From contig NC_132911.1 in the NCBI RefSeq assembly GCF_047675955.1, positions 75,301,133-75,365,132 of the forward strand: 64,000 nucleotides of DNA. The letters are read 5' to 3'. Made by a program: the position numbers and the translations under genes. The notes beneath the pieces were generated by a model. That model was not told where the DNA came from and searched no databases. It saw nothing but the letters and a program-made list of their open reading frames with translations. This DNA is from Chlorocebus sabaeus (taxonomy: Eukaryota; Chordata; Mammalia; Primates; Cercopithecidae). Positions 47,968 to 59,929 of this stretch are shown here, one piece after another. Each line of letters starts with the position of its first letter. The stretch's first letter is position 1.

Positions 47968-48003
47968 CCATTAGGAAACAAGAATGTCTTGTTTCCTAAA
48001 TGG
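47968..48003. repeat. Near-perfect hairpin, 13-bp perfect arms
   Basis: TTAGGAAACAAGA (47971-47983), loop ATG, TCTTGTTTCCTAA (47987-47999). With one bulged A the stem extends outward to CCA/TGG, about 16 bp in all. Confidence 0.95.
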
Positions 48004-48764
48004 GAATTAACTAAAGAAAACACATTTAGTTCATGGATATATGCACTTTTAGGTGAAGCAGAAATAATCAAATGAGTACTTGTAATATTGAATTAATCAT
48101 GCATTTAGAGTGGGATGTCAAATGTATAAATTTAGCAATGTTGCTTTTTTCTACTTTCATATTTTATGCAACAATTTTATTCTCTTCACATCTCCCTCGC
48201 TGCCCCTTTTAAAATCATTTGACACAGTTTCTAAAAACACATTTCTATTTCTGCCTCATGGTTGGAGAAAGAGACTCATTAAATCTGTGAGCGATACTGT
48301 CGTTGAATCTAGCCCGTAACAGAACGTTGCATGTTTGTGCTTTTGTGATCCTCTACAGCATAATTGTGTTGCTCTATAAAGGGTTCTTTTAAGGCTTATT
48401 TGCAGCAATACCCAACATTTGCTTTTGTGGGTTATGTCCCATGAATTATTACAAATGGATGATAATTTATTTACCTTTCTTTTTACTGATTCAGGTGGGA
48501 TCCTCTCTAAACCTACAAAAATTTCAGTAATCGATAGTTTATGCTAATGTGTCTTCTCCAAATAGTACCCTTTTCAAAATAACATAACTGACACATGCTC
48601 TGTAAATTAGACGCTTTTGCAAAACCTGCTTATCAGTAGACTGAGTGATGATTTGGAGGGAATAAACTGTCATCTTGATTTTAGCATAAACAGTGGTTTT
48701 ATTTGTCCTGTGCAATGTCCCTAGTAGTATGAAGTCACTTGTAACCTGTTTTTTAAGTCAGTTT

Positions 48765-49200
48765 ATTCATTCCCTCAGTAAATATTGATTTCCAACTGCA
48801 AGCCAAACCTTGGTCTAAGTCCTGTAGAGATACAGTCATGTAAATAAAAAAATGTAGCCTAGTGTTTTTGGTCTTAGAGGATCTTTTTATGTCATGAAGC
48901 AGTTTATCATATATTGAAATGGATAAGACTTTCCAATATGAAATGAGATAGAATACGACATATATTCTAAAGGAGGCACAAACACAGACATAGTTCAAGG
49001 AATAAGAAACCACCCCTGAGTACTAGATCAGAGAAGACTTAAGGAAACAGGTGGGATTTTAGTTGAACCTTGAAGAAACTGTGGGATTGAGTCATATGTA
49101 AAATTCATAGAATATTCAGTGTCAGAGGGAAGGGTACTACAAAGCTGTAGATTTGAGGAAGCATTAAACATCTTAGGAGGCCAGTTGGTTTAAATGATGT
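48765..49200 (-). repeat. L2 LINE, antisense patches
   Basis: 'ttattcattccctcagtaaatattgatt' starts the antisense 3' end. 'tcagagaagacttaaggaaacaggtgggattttagttgaaccttg' (49029-49073) is the familiar antisense body. 49390-50100 continues purine-rich and is probably also L2-derived. Confidence 0.65.
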
Positions 49201-51599
49201 CCAGTATATGGATATGTGGTTCTTTATCTGTAAATGAGGATATTAGTGCCATACAGGAAGGTTGGGACAATTAGATGAGATTTTGTATTTTTTCAGTACT
49301 CTTGTATTCCTGCAAATTATTCTTTGTTATGCAAATATAAAGTGTATGAAAGAAATGAAATGAAAAGTAAAGCAAAGAAAATAAGAAAAGTTCTGTGTCA
49401 GAGTATAGGGGGCCTTAAATACATGATTAGAGATTGGGAACTTAATTCAGAAGAAAGTGGAGAACCTGCTGAAGACCCCAGAGCCAGGAGTGACTAATGC
49501 ATATCTAAATTATGAAAAGATAAATATTTATTTCCAAAGCAGGGAGAATAGATGCTGAAAGTCCAATTTGCTAACTTTCATAAGAGAAGAGGCAGAAGGT
49601 AATTAGGATAGTGGCTGTGAAATTAGAAAGAAGATGCTTGTAAAAGATTTGAGTAGTGGAAATTATAGAGTGTGGCCAGGACAGAAATGATTGTGAGAGA
49701 AAATGCAGACCAGAAGGAGGTGAAATTATAGAACCACAGAGTAGACAAAGGAAGAAAACCTAGAGAAAAAGAAATACAGTGGGGAGAAGAGAACTATTGC
49801 CATGTTATATTGAACAATGATTTTTTAAAAAGTGTCAAGGAATAAGGCTCATTCTATACAATTGAGGAAAGTTAGGATTAAGAAGAGTTTGAACTGGGCA
49901 GTTGGGAAAGTCTTATTGGTAAAGCAGGTTAAACACTGCTTAAGGAAAGGAAACCTTCACTGAAATTAATTCTTCATGGAAAACTGGGAAATGTTGCAGG
50001 AAGATGAAGGATTTAATGCAGCATCAACATTCTTTAGAAAATAGTTGGTGTGGAAGGGAAATAGTTGGTGGGGAAGGGCTAAAGATGGTGAGGGATGAGG
50101 TATGTCGCAGGAGCTTAAGGAACGTGGAAAAAACTCAGTAGAAACTGTTTCAGACAGTTGTCAAGAGATGGAAAAGGGGGTCTGGCAAGCAACAGGGTGA
50201 CTCAAAAGAATAAAGACAGAATACAATTAAGTGGACTGCCAGCATGCTGGCACCTGTTCTGCCATACTCATCCATCTGGAACAGCAGCAGAACAGTGAAC
50301 AATGAGAGATTGCCCATCCTGAGATTAAAAATTGGCAAAAAAGATGCTAGGAGAAATGAGACCACACATCAACCTAGGATGGGAGCTAGACATGACTGGC
50401 TCTGGGTTTCAGGCTAGGCAAGGGAGGCTGTGAAGCAGGAGTGGGAGAATAGATAGGGATTTGGAAAGATGGGATATTCTGATGAGGAGTAATAGCAAGT
50501 AAGTGAATGAATGAGGTGAAAGGTGATATTTCATGGAGGTAATGCAATTCCAGGTATGGGTGCAACTGAACATTTTAATAACCAATATGGAATGAAGGTA
50601 ACTCTTTTTGAAGTAGAAGAGATAAAGGAATCATAAAGAGTGGGAGAGGGATAGTAAACTGAGTTTTTAAAGTCCCTGCATAATATGGTAGGAAACAAAA
50701 CTAAAAGAAAGATTGAGTTTGTGCCAAGCAAAGACAAGCTGTGCTTACTCTAACAGTTTGAGAAAAGTTGTGATATGAGCTTAGGTGCTGCTAGGGAGGG
50801 CCTGCAGGTCACCCAGGCTGCTGCTTTCCCTGCACGTTGCGGCATGAATTATTTGTAACACACAGGCTGGCTCTTAGTCCAGCAGGCGGTACTGTCCTTT
50901 GTGGGTGAACTTGGTTTATTAAAACAGCCCACATAATTTATGGTGAAAAATACAACTAATCAAATGGACAGAATATTTGTTTCTTCTGAATGGTCTGTCA
51001 TCTTCTGCATGACTGGAACCTTCAAAGTATAACCAGAAGTCGCTGGATGAGCATGGAATCATGGTATGATGGGTTAGTGACATGATCTTGATAGCTAATG
51101 TCACCAAGCTCCAATGGTCTGATAGACAGATCCACACTGAAATTTATGATGCAGGAAGATGGTTTTCTCATTTTATGGGCCAGCCTCACCTCAAGAATGC
51201 CAGAAAAGATGGCTACATTTTCTTCTGGAATTATTGATCACAATTGCCATGTAAACCATTCTGTTAGCCTGTTTCTTCAGAAAGTATACACTGCTTTTTA
51301 ATGATCAAAACATAAGTTTTCTTCATATAATCACAATTTGGTCCTGCCGTCTTATTTCCAAGTTACTTTGATTTAATTTTGGCTCTCTCGAAGTGTGGTC
51401 TCATGGCTGATTTAGACACATCCCTTCACTTTGGATTCTTCTTTCTTTTAAAGAGGAAGCTTAACTTTAATGTGAAGTTCATGATACATTTGGACCCAGT
51501 TATCTGTATCTTAAGAAAAACTTCGATTTGTCATAAAGAGACACTATAGTGGTAGAGTGACTATAAAAGCATAGGCCCTGGACCTAGCACAGTGTGAAA

Positions 51600-52055
51600 T
51601 GATTTGAAGCATTTATCTTTTTTTATTTCTCACCTGAGTATTCCCCCACACTTACAGATGAGGAAGCCGAGGCATACAGAAGTTGACTAACTTCCAGATT
51701 CATGCTGTTAGATGCAAAGCTAAATTGAAATTCAATTGATAGTTCCAAAGCGGGTGATTTTAACTGTTATATATTATTCCTGGTATTACTCCCTAGCAGA
51801 AAGGAGGAAGCCATTCAGCCCAACAAATAATAATGCTACTGCTACTTTTAATGATGATGTTGAATATAGTTTTAGCTCCTACTTTATGCCAGGTACTTTA
51901 TGTACATTTTTATGAATTATTATTTCATTCCTGTAATATAGATATAATTTTATATGGAGATAATTAAGATCAAGAAGATTAAATCACTTTTAGAAAGTCT
52001 TATAGCAGGTAACTGGATTCTCTGACTTCAAAACCAAAACTCAAAGGCATTTACG
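51600..52055 (-). repeat. Two MIR remnants, antisense
   Basis: 'cttacagatgaggaagccgaggcatacagaagttgactaac' (51652-51692) is antisense MIR. A second one follows at about 51825-52055 ('cctactttatgccaggtactttatg' to 'gtaactggattctctgact'). Confidence 0.7.
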
Positions 52056-53255
52056 GAGGGAAGATCATTTCATATCTGGACGTAGCAAGTTGCCCAGCAT
52101 TGCTCAGGCCTAGAGTGCATGGCCGAGTGAAGGAGTTGGAGGAACAGGGAGATTTAAGGGATAAAAAGGAATTTTTGAATATTTTTAAAGGATGAATATA
52201 TTTTTGAGGATCAGATGGAAGATTGGAAACTTAGAATGGTAGAAAAAGAGACTCGTGTGGCAGCAAAAGAAAACAGAAGTTGCTATTTTTCTAATAGACT
52301 GGAGTCATATAATGAATAGTATGGTGGAGAGAAACTAATCCCAGTTATTTAGAGGTGAACAGATCATTCATAGTTTTTCCTTTTTAGATGGGTGGCTTAG
52401 ATAGGATAGTTGTTCTTAGATGTTATAGTACCTTAAACCTCTAACACCAAGAAAACTCAGTGTCTGTTTTTAAATTCAAAACATTGGAGAGATGCTCTAT
52501 CACATCATCTACAGCATAGTTATAAATGTGGTGGTGCTAGTGGGAATGGTATGGATAACATTTTGGTGGCCAGAGGTTATTCTTGTCTTTTTAACTCTCT
52601 GGTGGGTATATGTTTGGCTACAATAAAGCCAGAAGTAGTCTTTGTTTCTTTGGCTTTCATTCAGAAACTATTTTACATTACAATAAATCACCAGTCTTTA
52701 GCATCAGGTCCCTGGTGATCAAAGTATTCAATTACAGTACCTGATAAAATCATGAATATCCTGGTGGTTATTTTATGTACATCCTCTTCCTTCAACAGTG
52801 AACCTTTTTAAAAAACTGGGTTCATTGGGAAAAGGGAGTCTTTATTCATTAGTGTATAGATTGGTATGTTTGAACAATGTTGAAAAGCAGTGTTATTGGG
52901 GCCTAAAAGAAAAGTATCCTCTTCCTTTCCTTTCTAATCTTTTTGCCTAGTTTTAATGGATTTCAAGTATAATTGAATGTGCCTCTTGGGAGTGAAGGCT
53001 ACATTCAATTAAGCTAATCATATGGAGAATAGCTGGTGTCGATTTTAGGGGTACAGAAATAGGAGTGGTTTTGGTGTAGTCAAGCTTTCACAAAGTAGTT
53101 GCATCTACAGAATCTAAGTCATAGACTTTAGATTTGACGAAGACTTAGAAGTAATCTTGATTGACATCTCACGGAGTGGAACAATTTTTTTCTTCACATC
53201 TTTTCCTGACAGCTGGGCATGAAACTTCTATGTGAGAACTTCCAGCAACTTCACT

Positions 53256-53615
53256 AGGCTGGGAGCCCTAAGACCGTAGGAGGGGAGGGACTTCGCTTTC
53301 CACTCTACCCGACGTGTGGCACTGTGCCCCAGCAGGCTTGTTGTGGAGTAGCTTGTACTATTGGAAAGTCCCACTTATTACCGTTTCTTCAAGCTTTAGT
53401 CAAGGGCCTTGGAGTCAAAAACATCCCAAATTAAATCTTATTTCTGCCCCTTACTGTGGGTCTTTGGGTGACTTCCTAACCCCTTTGGTTTTAATGTGTG
53501 CATGGGAAACAAGAAGGCAATATTGCCTAGGGAGTTTGTCTATTCTGAGACCTATTTGTAGAGTTGTTTGAATTATAATGTCTATAAATAACTAACACAT
53601 AGTAGGCACTTTACA
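53256..53615 (+). repeat. L2/MIR remnants, sense
   Basis: 53256-53340 resembles an L2 3' block ('gggagccctaagaccgtaggaggggaggg'). 53400-53615 follows MIR order ('gggccttggagtcaaaaacatccc', 'tgtgggtctttgggtgacttcctaacccc', 'catagtaggcactttac'). The 85-codon ORF across both is therefore not a gene. Confidence 0.6.
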
Positions 53616-55401
53616 GGACCTGTTTCCATGGCACCTAATTCTAATCTTTTGCTTAGTATGTTGTATTTGATTCTGAGTTCAGAATCTTAGTGGTGATCTG
53701 CCTGGCAGGGAGTGAAATAGAACGATTGCTTTATGTGTATGGGGCATTATATGAGGTTTTTTGTTTGTTTGTTTTTGTTTTTTAAGGATGTAAGGTATGA
53801 TGTGGACAGCTGAGTAAGAAACTTAGAAACTGTACGCTAGCAATGGAATACTGCCTTTCCCGAAACGATGGCAGTGTAATGGTGATAAAAAGCAAAATCA
53901 TTCGGTTGTCTGGTGGCGTGGAGAGAGAAGGGAAATACAGGCTTATGTCAGAATTTTTTAGCATCAACAAAAACTTCTAAACCCAAAACAACTGGCAGAA
54001 AAGTGAAAACTTCAATTACAACTTCAGTTACACTATTGTTTGGTCTACATTAAAACTATCCAGCAGAGTGATTTCCATTAGTCTCACTGTTGTTTTCTGA
54101 AGCTTGTTTAGAAGTCATTTGAATAATTATTTTTTTAAAAAGTGACTATCTGATGCATCTATTTATAATGCTTATTTTTAAACTACACATTATGCATTAG
54201 GAGAATATCTGAAGATCCAGGGGTTGTGTGAATTTGTCTTTTCCCTGGTGTTTGTAACAGATTGGTGATGTTGAGAGAAGGGAAAGCTGCATTTTCTCCA
54301 TCATCTTTTCCTACTTCAAAATGTATTTGCTTTATAAGAGAGGATTCCCCAGATACTCTCTTGTGGGAGCCTTTGTTTTAGGAAGCATGTAAATGATTTT
54401 TACGTATCCCTTACAATATTACTGCATTCTTTCTGAAAATCTGTTACTAAGAAATGAATACCTTCCACAAAGCAGGGTAGGCAAATTCTGATGATGGCAC
54501 TTCACCAGCAGTTTGTACGGAAAACAACAATGCTACTTCTTCATTTTAAAAAAAAGTGTAAAACTAGAGAGAACAAAAGCAGATGTGCTGAAGTTGTTGG
54601 CTTGTCTGTTTGGTAGGGGCACAATAAAACTGTCACCATATCAGGGGAGTGGATTGCTTTAGAGAATCTATAGCATAAATCTAAAAGTTATCTCACAGCA
54701 CAAAGGGACTTGACCGAAGATCGTGTATGTATTTCACAAACTGCTATCAATACTGTTTTGAAATAGAAAACTTTGTTTCTGCTTCATTTAGATTCAGAAT
54801 GTTTTTGGTACGAAGCATACATAAAATATTGATGAATTGGCAATCAGATATGGCTGGGTGGTAATGATGGCGCATTAAATCAAGCCCTCGGTTTGTTAGC
54901 CATGCTGGAGAACCCAGAAGGTGTGTGTGTGTGGTAGGGGGGACCCTGCCCTTGAGCATCAGGAAGACCTGCTGGTGTTGACACCCACTCACTTCCTACT
55001 TCCCCACATCTTTCTGTTCTATCCTTTTGACTCTGACCAAATAACAGATTTTTCCACAACCCCAGGAAATGATTTTATATCACATCATGTAGATTTTGAG
55101 AGATAATTTATTTATCAATAAGTAATTCAGTAAATATGTAAAGCAATGATGAATTAAATTACTTTTAAAGTGCTGCTTTTAAAGGGTAACTTATGACAAT
55201 AGATTGTTTCCTAAGGGGAAAGAACTTAATATATGAATGTTTTTTAAAAGGAGTCTATTTATGCTTATGATTTATGTTCAGTTAGGGAAAATGTTTCTTG
55301 AAATGATTTTCTTGTCATTACTCTGAATGTTATATCTTCTCTTCCATATCTTTACAAATAACTATTAATTCAATATCGATGTATGTTGTTTATTTTTGTA
55401 G

Positions 55402-55479
55402 TTAAAACAGAGCCAATGAGCAGCAGTGAAACAGCTTCAACGACAGCAGACGGGTCTTTAGACAATTTCTCAGGTTCAG
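55402..55479 (+). CDS. EYA1: EYA1 coding exon (VKTEPMSSSE...NFSGS)
   Basis: The acceptor TTTATTTTTGTAG ends at 55401 and the donor TCAG|GTAAGG begins at 55480. The first two bases TT complete the codon begun by G at 35097 or at 33422, giving V, then KTEPMSSSETASTTADG and SLDNFSGS, with one base left over. These are residues 42-67 of the MEMQ form. The exon is 78 nt and phase 1 to phase 1, so skipping it would not shift the frame. VKTE fits the SUMO-acceptor consensus (hydrophobic-K-x-E). The region is Ser/Thr-rich, as expected for the EYA transactivation half, and the paralogue EYA4 carries a similar VKTEP segment followed by a Ser/Thr stretch. The next exon is beyond the window. Confidence 0.96.
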
Positions 55480-56390
55480 GTAAGGAATAAATATCAGATT
55501 TTCACATCAACACCAAGCATTATTTTTTCTAGTTTACTCATGTAATGTCCCTGTGTATCTATATGTATGCATGTATATGTGTATATGTGTGGGTGTATAT
55601 GTACTTATGTATATATACATATAAAATAACTTTGCTCAGAGTCACATATTACCAATTCTGGTTTCATTCATTATGAAGGAGTGGTTGCTGAAATGTTGGT
55701 ATTCAATAAATGGGGTAAAAAGGGTTTTGTTCTTCTCCTTTCTTCTAATTATATTTACTATGCTGGTGACTCCTCCCCCATTCTCTCTTAGATGTATTAT
55801 TTTTCCAGGTCTTCAAATTTGGTTAGGCAAAATTTGGTGTTTTACACTTCTAAGCAGACTCGCCAAGCCATCTTGCGAAGTAACTGTCATCCACTATAGA
55901 TCTAAATTAAATAGACCCTGTAAAGCAGCATTAAGTTCTTCAGTTAGTTTTTAATCTCCTTCACATTAATAAAACCTGCCTCCAATAAACAAAATATCCA
56001 AGTTTCACAAGTGTCATAATGAAATGACTGACAAGAAAGTGACTGTGATCATAAGGTGGTTATGAGAATGTGATTATACATTTGCCAGATCACCCAGCCC
56101 AGCTTGGAGTATTTCATTTAAAAATTATTTATACTGGAGATAATTCTTAGAATTTTGACTTTTTTTATATTGCCTGCTATAATTTTAGTACCTCTCTATT
56201 GGAAATGCTATAATTTCCTAAAGTTGTGATTGATTTAATCAAGCTCTCTGGATCATTTATTTAATACATACCACAACAAAAAGAAATTGTAAATACAAAA
56301 TGAAATGCAAACACACAACTTCGATACTAATGATACCAGGTAAAAACAATAAAAAATAACAAAGGGTGCAATATCCATTTGTTCTTTCCT
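55480..56390 (+). other. EYA1: Start of the next EYA1 intron
   Basis: AT-rich, with a TATG/TGTA-rich microsatellite at about 55560-55625. No gene or named repeat otherwise. The ORF at 55673-55954 has no supporting features. The intron continues to the window end. Confidence 0.7.
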
Positions 56391-56394
56391 AAAA

Positions 56395-57415
56395 CATTTA
56401 TTAGAATTTGACTTTTGCCTGGCAATGTGGTTGGTGCCATGCTGACTTCATAGGTGTATGAAAATGGTCCTGGTGCAGGGCTTAATGGGATGAACAAATG
56501 AACAGACCATCACAGTACAGTTTGATAATGCAGAGGGAAGCCCAGAGAGCCCAAAGAACACCCAGGAAGGGACCTAGTGGAGACCAGCTTGGGGCGGGGT
56601 GATCAGGGAAGGTGTCTTGGAGTAGGTACTCAGTCTTAAGAAATGAGTAGAAGAAAAGCACTGGGAAGGAGAAGCTGGACAAACAGACAGTCCATGAAAG
56701 GAGACAGCAGCGCAGAGGGCGTGGATCTTTGGGGAACTGTTAATGGTTCAGAGTTCCTGGTGTATGTACAGTGTGAGAGCAAGGGCATGTTGCAGAGGGA
56801 GGCAGGGGCCAGAGTCTAAAGAGACTTGTGTGAACTTCATGGAATTTGTGTTTTCTCCTGTGTGCAATAGGAAGCATCAAAGGAAGGGGGTTGCATGATC
56901 ATATTCATAGCAGAATTATGGCCACGATGGCAGGATGAATTGGGGGCAGGTGAGCTGAAGTGGAGAAATCAGTTAGAGATTTTTTTGTATTAATTTGAGC
57001 AAGAAATATTGAAGACCTTAAATAAAGCGCTGGCAATGGGTATGGGAAGGTGATGGATTTGGTGCATTTCATTTATGAAGTAGAATTTATAGTGGTCAGT
57101 GACCATGGGTATAGGGGTAAGTGAGGCAGAGAAAGAAGTTAAGAGCCAGGAAATGCAAGAGGAGCATGGTTGACAAAAGAAGACAGGAAACTTAGTTTTG
57201 GGCATGTTGACTGTGAGGCAACATCTACCTACAGATGCCGAGTATATTAGGGTTTGGAGCTCAAGGGAGATTTGGCCTGGGAAATTTGAAAGTGTACAGG
57301 GAGTTAAAGCTAGTGGGGTAAACAAGGTTGAAGACAGAACTCATGGAAAGCTAATATATATGACATGGGCAGAAGATCAAATGAAAACAGGTAATTCGGA
57401 ATAAAGCAACAGTTT
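56395..57415 (-). repeat. Long L2 LINE fragment, antisense (about 1 kb)
   Basis: Antisense L2 landmarks in order: 'aaaacatttattag', 'gggaaggtgtcttggagtagg', 'caaagaaaggggg'-like text near 56880, 'gggaaggtgatggatttgg', 'ttagttttgggcatgttgactgtgagg' and 'gtttggagctcaagggagatttgg'. The 111-codon minus-strand ORF lies in this decayed repeat and is not a host gene. Confidence 0.75.
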
Positions 57416-57416
57416 T

Positions 57417-57727
57417 GGCCAGGCATGGTGGTTCACACATGTAATCCTAGCACTTTGGGATGCAGAGGCAGGAGAATCATTTGAGCCCAGGAGTTGGGGG
57501 CCAGCCTGGACAACATAGGGAGACCTATCTCTACAAAAAATGATTTTTTAAAAATTAGCTGGGCATGGTGGCATGTGCCTGTAGTCCTAGCTACTAAGGA
57601 GGCTGAGACTGGAAGATCACTTGAGCCCAGGAGTTCAAGGTTACAGTGAGCTATGACTGCACCACTGCACTTCAGCCTGGGTGGCAGAGTGAGACTTTGT
57701 CTTAAAACAAAAACAAACAAACAAAAA
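57417..57727 (+). mobile_element. Full-length Alu
   Basis: From 'ggccaggcatggtggttcacacatgtaatcc' to 'gggtggcagagtgagactttgtc', ending in an (AAAC)n-type tail. Both monomers are present, moderately diverged (AluJ or S type). Confidence 0.93.
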
Positions 57728-57779
57728 CCAAGAGTGTTGAACTGGAAGCAAACACAGGTAAGAATTTTAAGGAAGCACT

Positions 57780-58075
57780 GTCAACAATGTGGCACAGCTC
57801 TTGTACACAGCTCTTGAAAATTATTTGTAAAACATGTCTTGAGAAAATGTTAACTATATTAAGAGAAAAAGCAAGTTATGAAAGAGTCATATTTTCAGTA
57901 TAATCACGGTTTTACTTTCTTAAAAAGGCATCTGTATGTGCATATGTGGGCCTGTGTATATAGGTCTAAAAATTGACAGTGGTTCTCTCTGGATGGTGGA
58001 ATATAATTTGAATGTTATTCCTTCTGCTTTTGTCTTAGTTTCAAAATTTTTACTTTATATATATGTATATATAAA
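57780..58075 (+). repeat. Possible old L1 or similar 3' remnant
   Basis: 'gacagtggttctctctggatggtgg' and 'cttttgtcttagtttcaaaatttttactttatat' resemble old LINE 3'-end text. 58690-58830 has a similar look. Family uncertain. Confidence 0.4.
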
Positions 58076-58249
58076 ACGTTTATACTTTTAAAAAGTGATA
58101 CTTTTAAAGTCCAAGTTAAAAATCATGTGCTACAAAGATATATTTTTTTGAAAATATCTATGGAAAATAGTATTGCATCACTATCATTGTTTTTTTCTGA
58201 TTTTGATAACTGTATTGTGGTAAAAGAACTCTTTGTTTTTAAGAAATGC

Positions 58250-58332
58250 ACATAGAAAAAAATATATATGTGTATATATATGTGTGTGTCTATATATTTT
58301 TTATTTGTTTGTTTGTTTGTTTTGTTTTATTT
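58250..58332. repeat. TA/TG microsatellite and (TTTG)n
   Basis: Alternating TATATG and TGTG, then TTTGTTTG units that join the antisense tail of the next Alu. Confidence 0.85.
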
Positions 58333-58613
58333 TGAGACAGTCTTGCTCTGTTGCCCCAGCTGGAGTACAGTGGTGTGATCTTGGTTCACTGCAACCTCTG
58401 CCTCCTGGATTCAAGTGATTCTCCTGCTTCAGCCTCCCAAGTAGCTGGGACTACAGGTGCATGCCACCATGCCCAGCTAATTTTTGAATTTTTAGTAGAG
58501 ACAGGGTTTCACCATGTTGGCCAGGATGGTCTCAATCTCTTGACCTCGTGATCCACTGGCTTTGGCCTCCCAAAGTGCTAGGATTACAGGTGTGAGCCAC
58601 TGTACCCAGCCAG
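58333..58613 (-). mobile_element. Alu, antisense
   Basis: 'ttgagacagtcttgctctgttgcccc' to 'ggtgtgagccactgtacccagcc', both monomers. ORFs on both strands here are Alu-derived. Confidence 0.93.
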
Positions 58614-58894
58614 AAATATTTATAAGTAAAAAGATATCATACACAAAACTCCAACAGAATGTGAGGTATATATGTGTATGCATTTTCAGACACACACACA
58701 GAAGAAATCAAGGATAAAACTAATAACATGTTGGGGAATTTGGATGAAAGATATCTGGGACGTTTTGTGCTGTTCTTGAAACTTTTCTGCAAGTTTCAAA
58801 TTGTGTCAAAATTTAAAATTAAAAAATTACAAGCATCAATGGGTTAGCCTTTAGCAGTTTCAGTAGATGGGTGAACTTTACTTATCTTGTCCCT

Positions 58895-58985
58895 GCTGGA
58901 CCACATGACCAACTTCTGTGTCTCCAGCATAGCCCTTCGCAGATAGTATGTGCTCCTCAAGTTTATTGAATGAATGGATGATTTC
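58895..58985 (+). repeat. L2/MIR 3' end (short)
   Basis: 'ctgtgtctccagcatagcccttcgcagatagtatgtgctc' (58917-58957) and 'tttattgaatgaatggatg' form a short L2-type terminus. 58986-59330 holds nothing I can name. Confidence 0.6.
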
Positions 58986-59329
58986 ATGAATAATGTGGGG
59001 GAGTGAAGATGAGGAAAAGAAAAATGTCTTTCAAGTACATAGTGCTAAAAAGAAGGGAAGGAAAGGAAATTCATTAGAGAGAAGGATGGCATTTAGGAGG
59101 TCAGGGTGGTTTCATACTGCTGACACAAACTCAACAGAGGCAGAGATTAGAGGTACGGGCGAGTAGGGGGATAATTGATAGAGGGAAGCCCCTGATGGGA
59201 CAGCAATAGCACAAATCCAAAACAGAAGTGGATCAGGCTAGAAAAAGAATAACTTGTCCACTGAAACATTGGGGAAGATGCAGTATGAAGTGGTGCAGAT
59301 GAATTGGAAGTGGACAAGGTGGCAGTACA

Positions 59330-59915
59330 TTGAGGGAGTTCCTACACAATTCTGTTCAGACCCTTCAACGGCTCCCATTCGTCTCTATGGGTAAAAACCA
59401 AATCCTTAAAAAGCCCACAAGCCCTGTCATCGTCTGTCTCAGAGACTGTCTGACCTTGTTGCCTGCCCCCCTTGCTTACTGCTCTTCCTCCCACGTGGTA
59501 GACGTGCTCCCCACATAGTGCCTTTTTCGCTGGCAGTTCCTTCCCTGCATACCTGCCTTTATCTCCCTGACTTCAAGTCTGTGCTCAAATCTCGCCTTCT
59601 CATCGAGGCCCACCGTGACCACCCGACTCAGTGCAGCTCTCCTGTTCTACTTCTGTTCTACCAGGCCAGGTTCTTCCCTACTCTTTCCTGCCAATAATTA
59701 TGAGCCTTTTGCAAATGCTGTCATTCTCTTGTGCATTATGTTTAGCATTGGACTCTCACCCCACTAAAACGTAAGCTTGTGATGGCAGGGATTCTGTCTT
59801 GTTTGGTTCACTTCTGTATCCCTGACACCTGAAACAGCACCTGCCACATATTAGGCACTCACATATTTGCCTAATATTTGCCACATATTTGAATTAAAGA
59901 AAACATGAATGAACA
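59330..59915 (+). repeat. L2 LINE 3' end, well preserved
   Basis: Complete L2 3' order: 'cccttcaacggctccc', 'ctgctcttcctcccacgtggtagacgtg', 'tgtgctcaaatctcgccttctcatcgaggccc', 'acgtaagcttgtgatggcagggattctgtc', and 'cacctgccacatattaggcactc'. Confidence 0.9.
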
Positions 59916-59929
59916 AATGATGGCTTCTA

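Larger units (their letters stand above)
35098..55401 (+). other. EYA1: EYA1 intron of 20.3 kb
   Basis: It runs from GTGAGT at 35098 to TTTTTGTAG ending at 55401. The first 4 kb are AT-rich and lack obvious repeats. From 40 kb on, MIR, L2, a MaLR LTR and microsatellites occur and are listed separately. No further coding exon of EYA1 or another gene is supported inside it. Stretches 35100-36600, 36750-38700, 40750-43100 and 50400-51600 hold nothing I can name. Confidence 0.85.

Noticed and set aside
47968..48003. MicroRNA precursor
   Set aside because: The stem is only about 13-16 bp with a 3-nt loop, much shorter than a Drosha/Dicer substrate.
56990..57325. 111-codon minus-strand ORF, among the longest in the window
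   Set aside because: It sits entirely in an antisense L2 remnant and has no domain, splice context or conservation argument.
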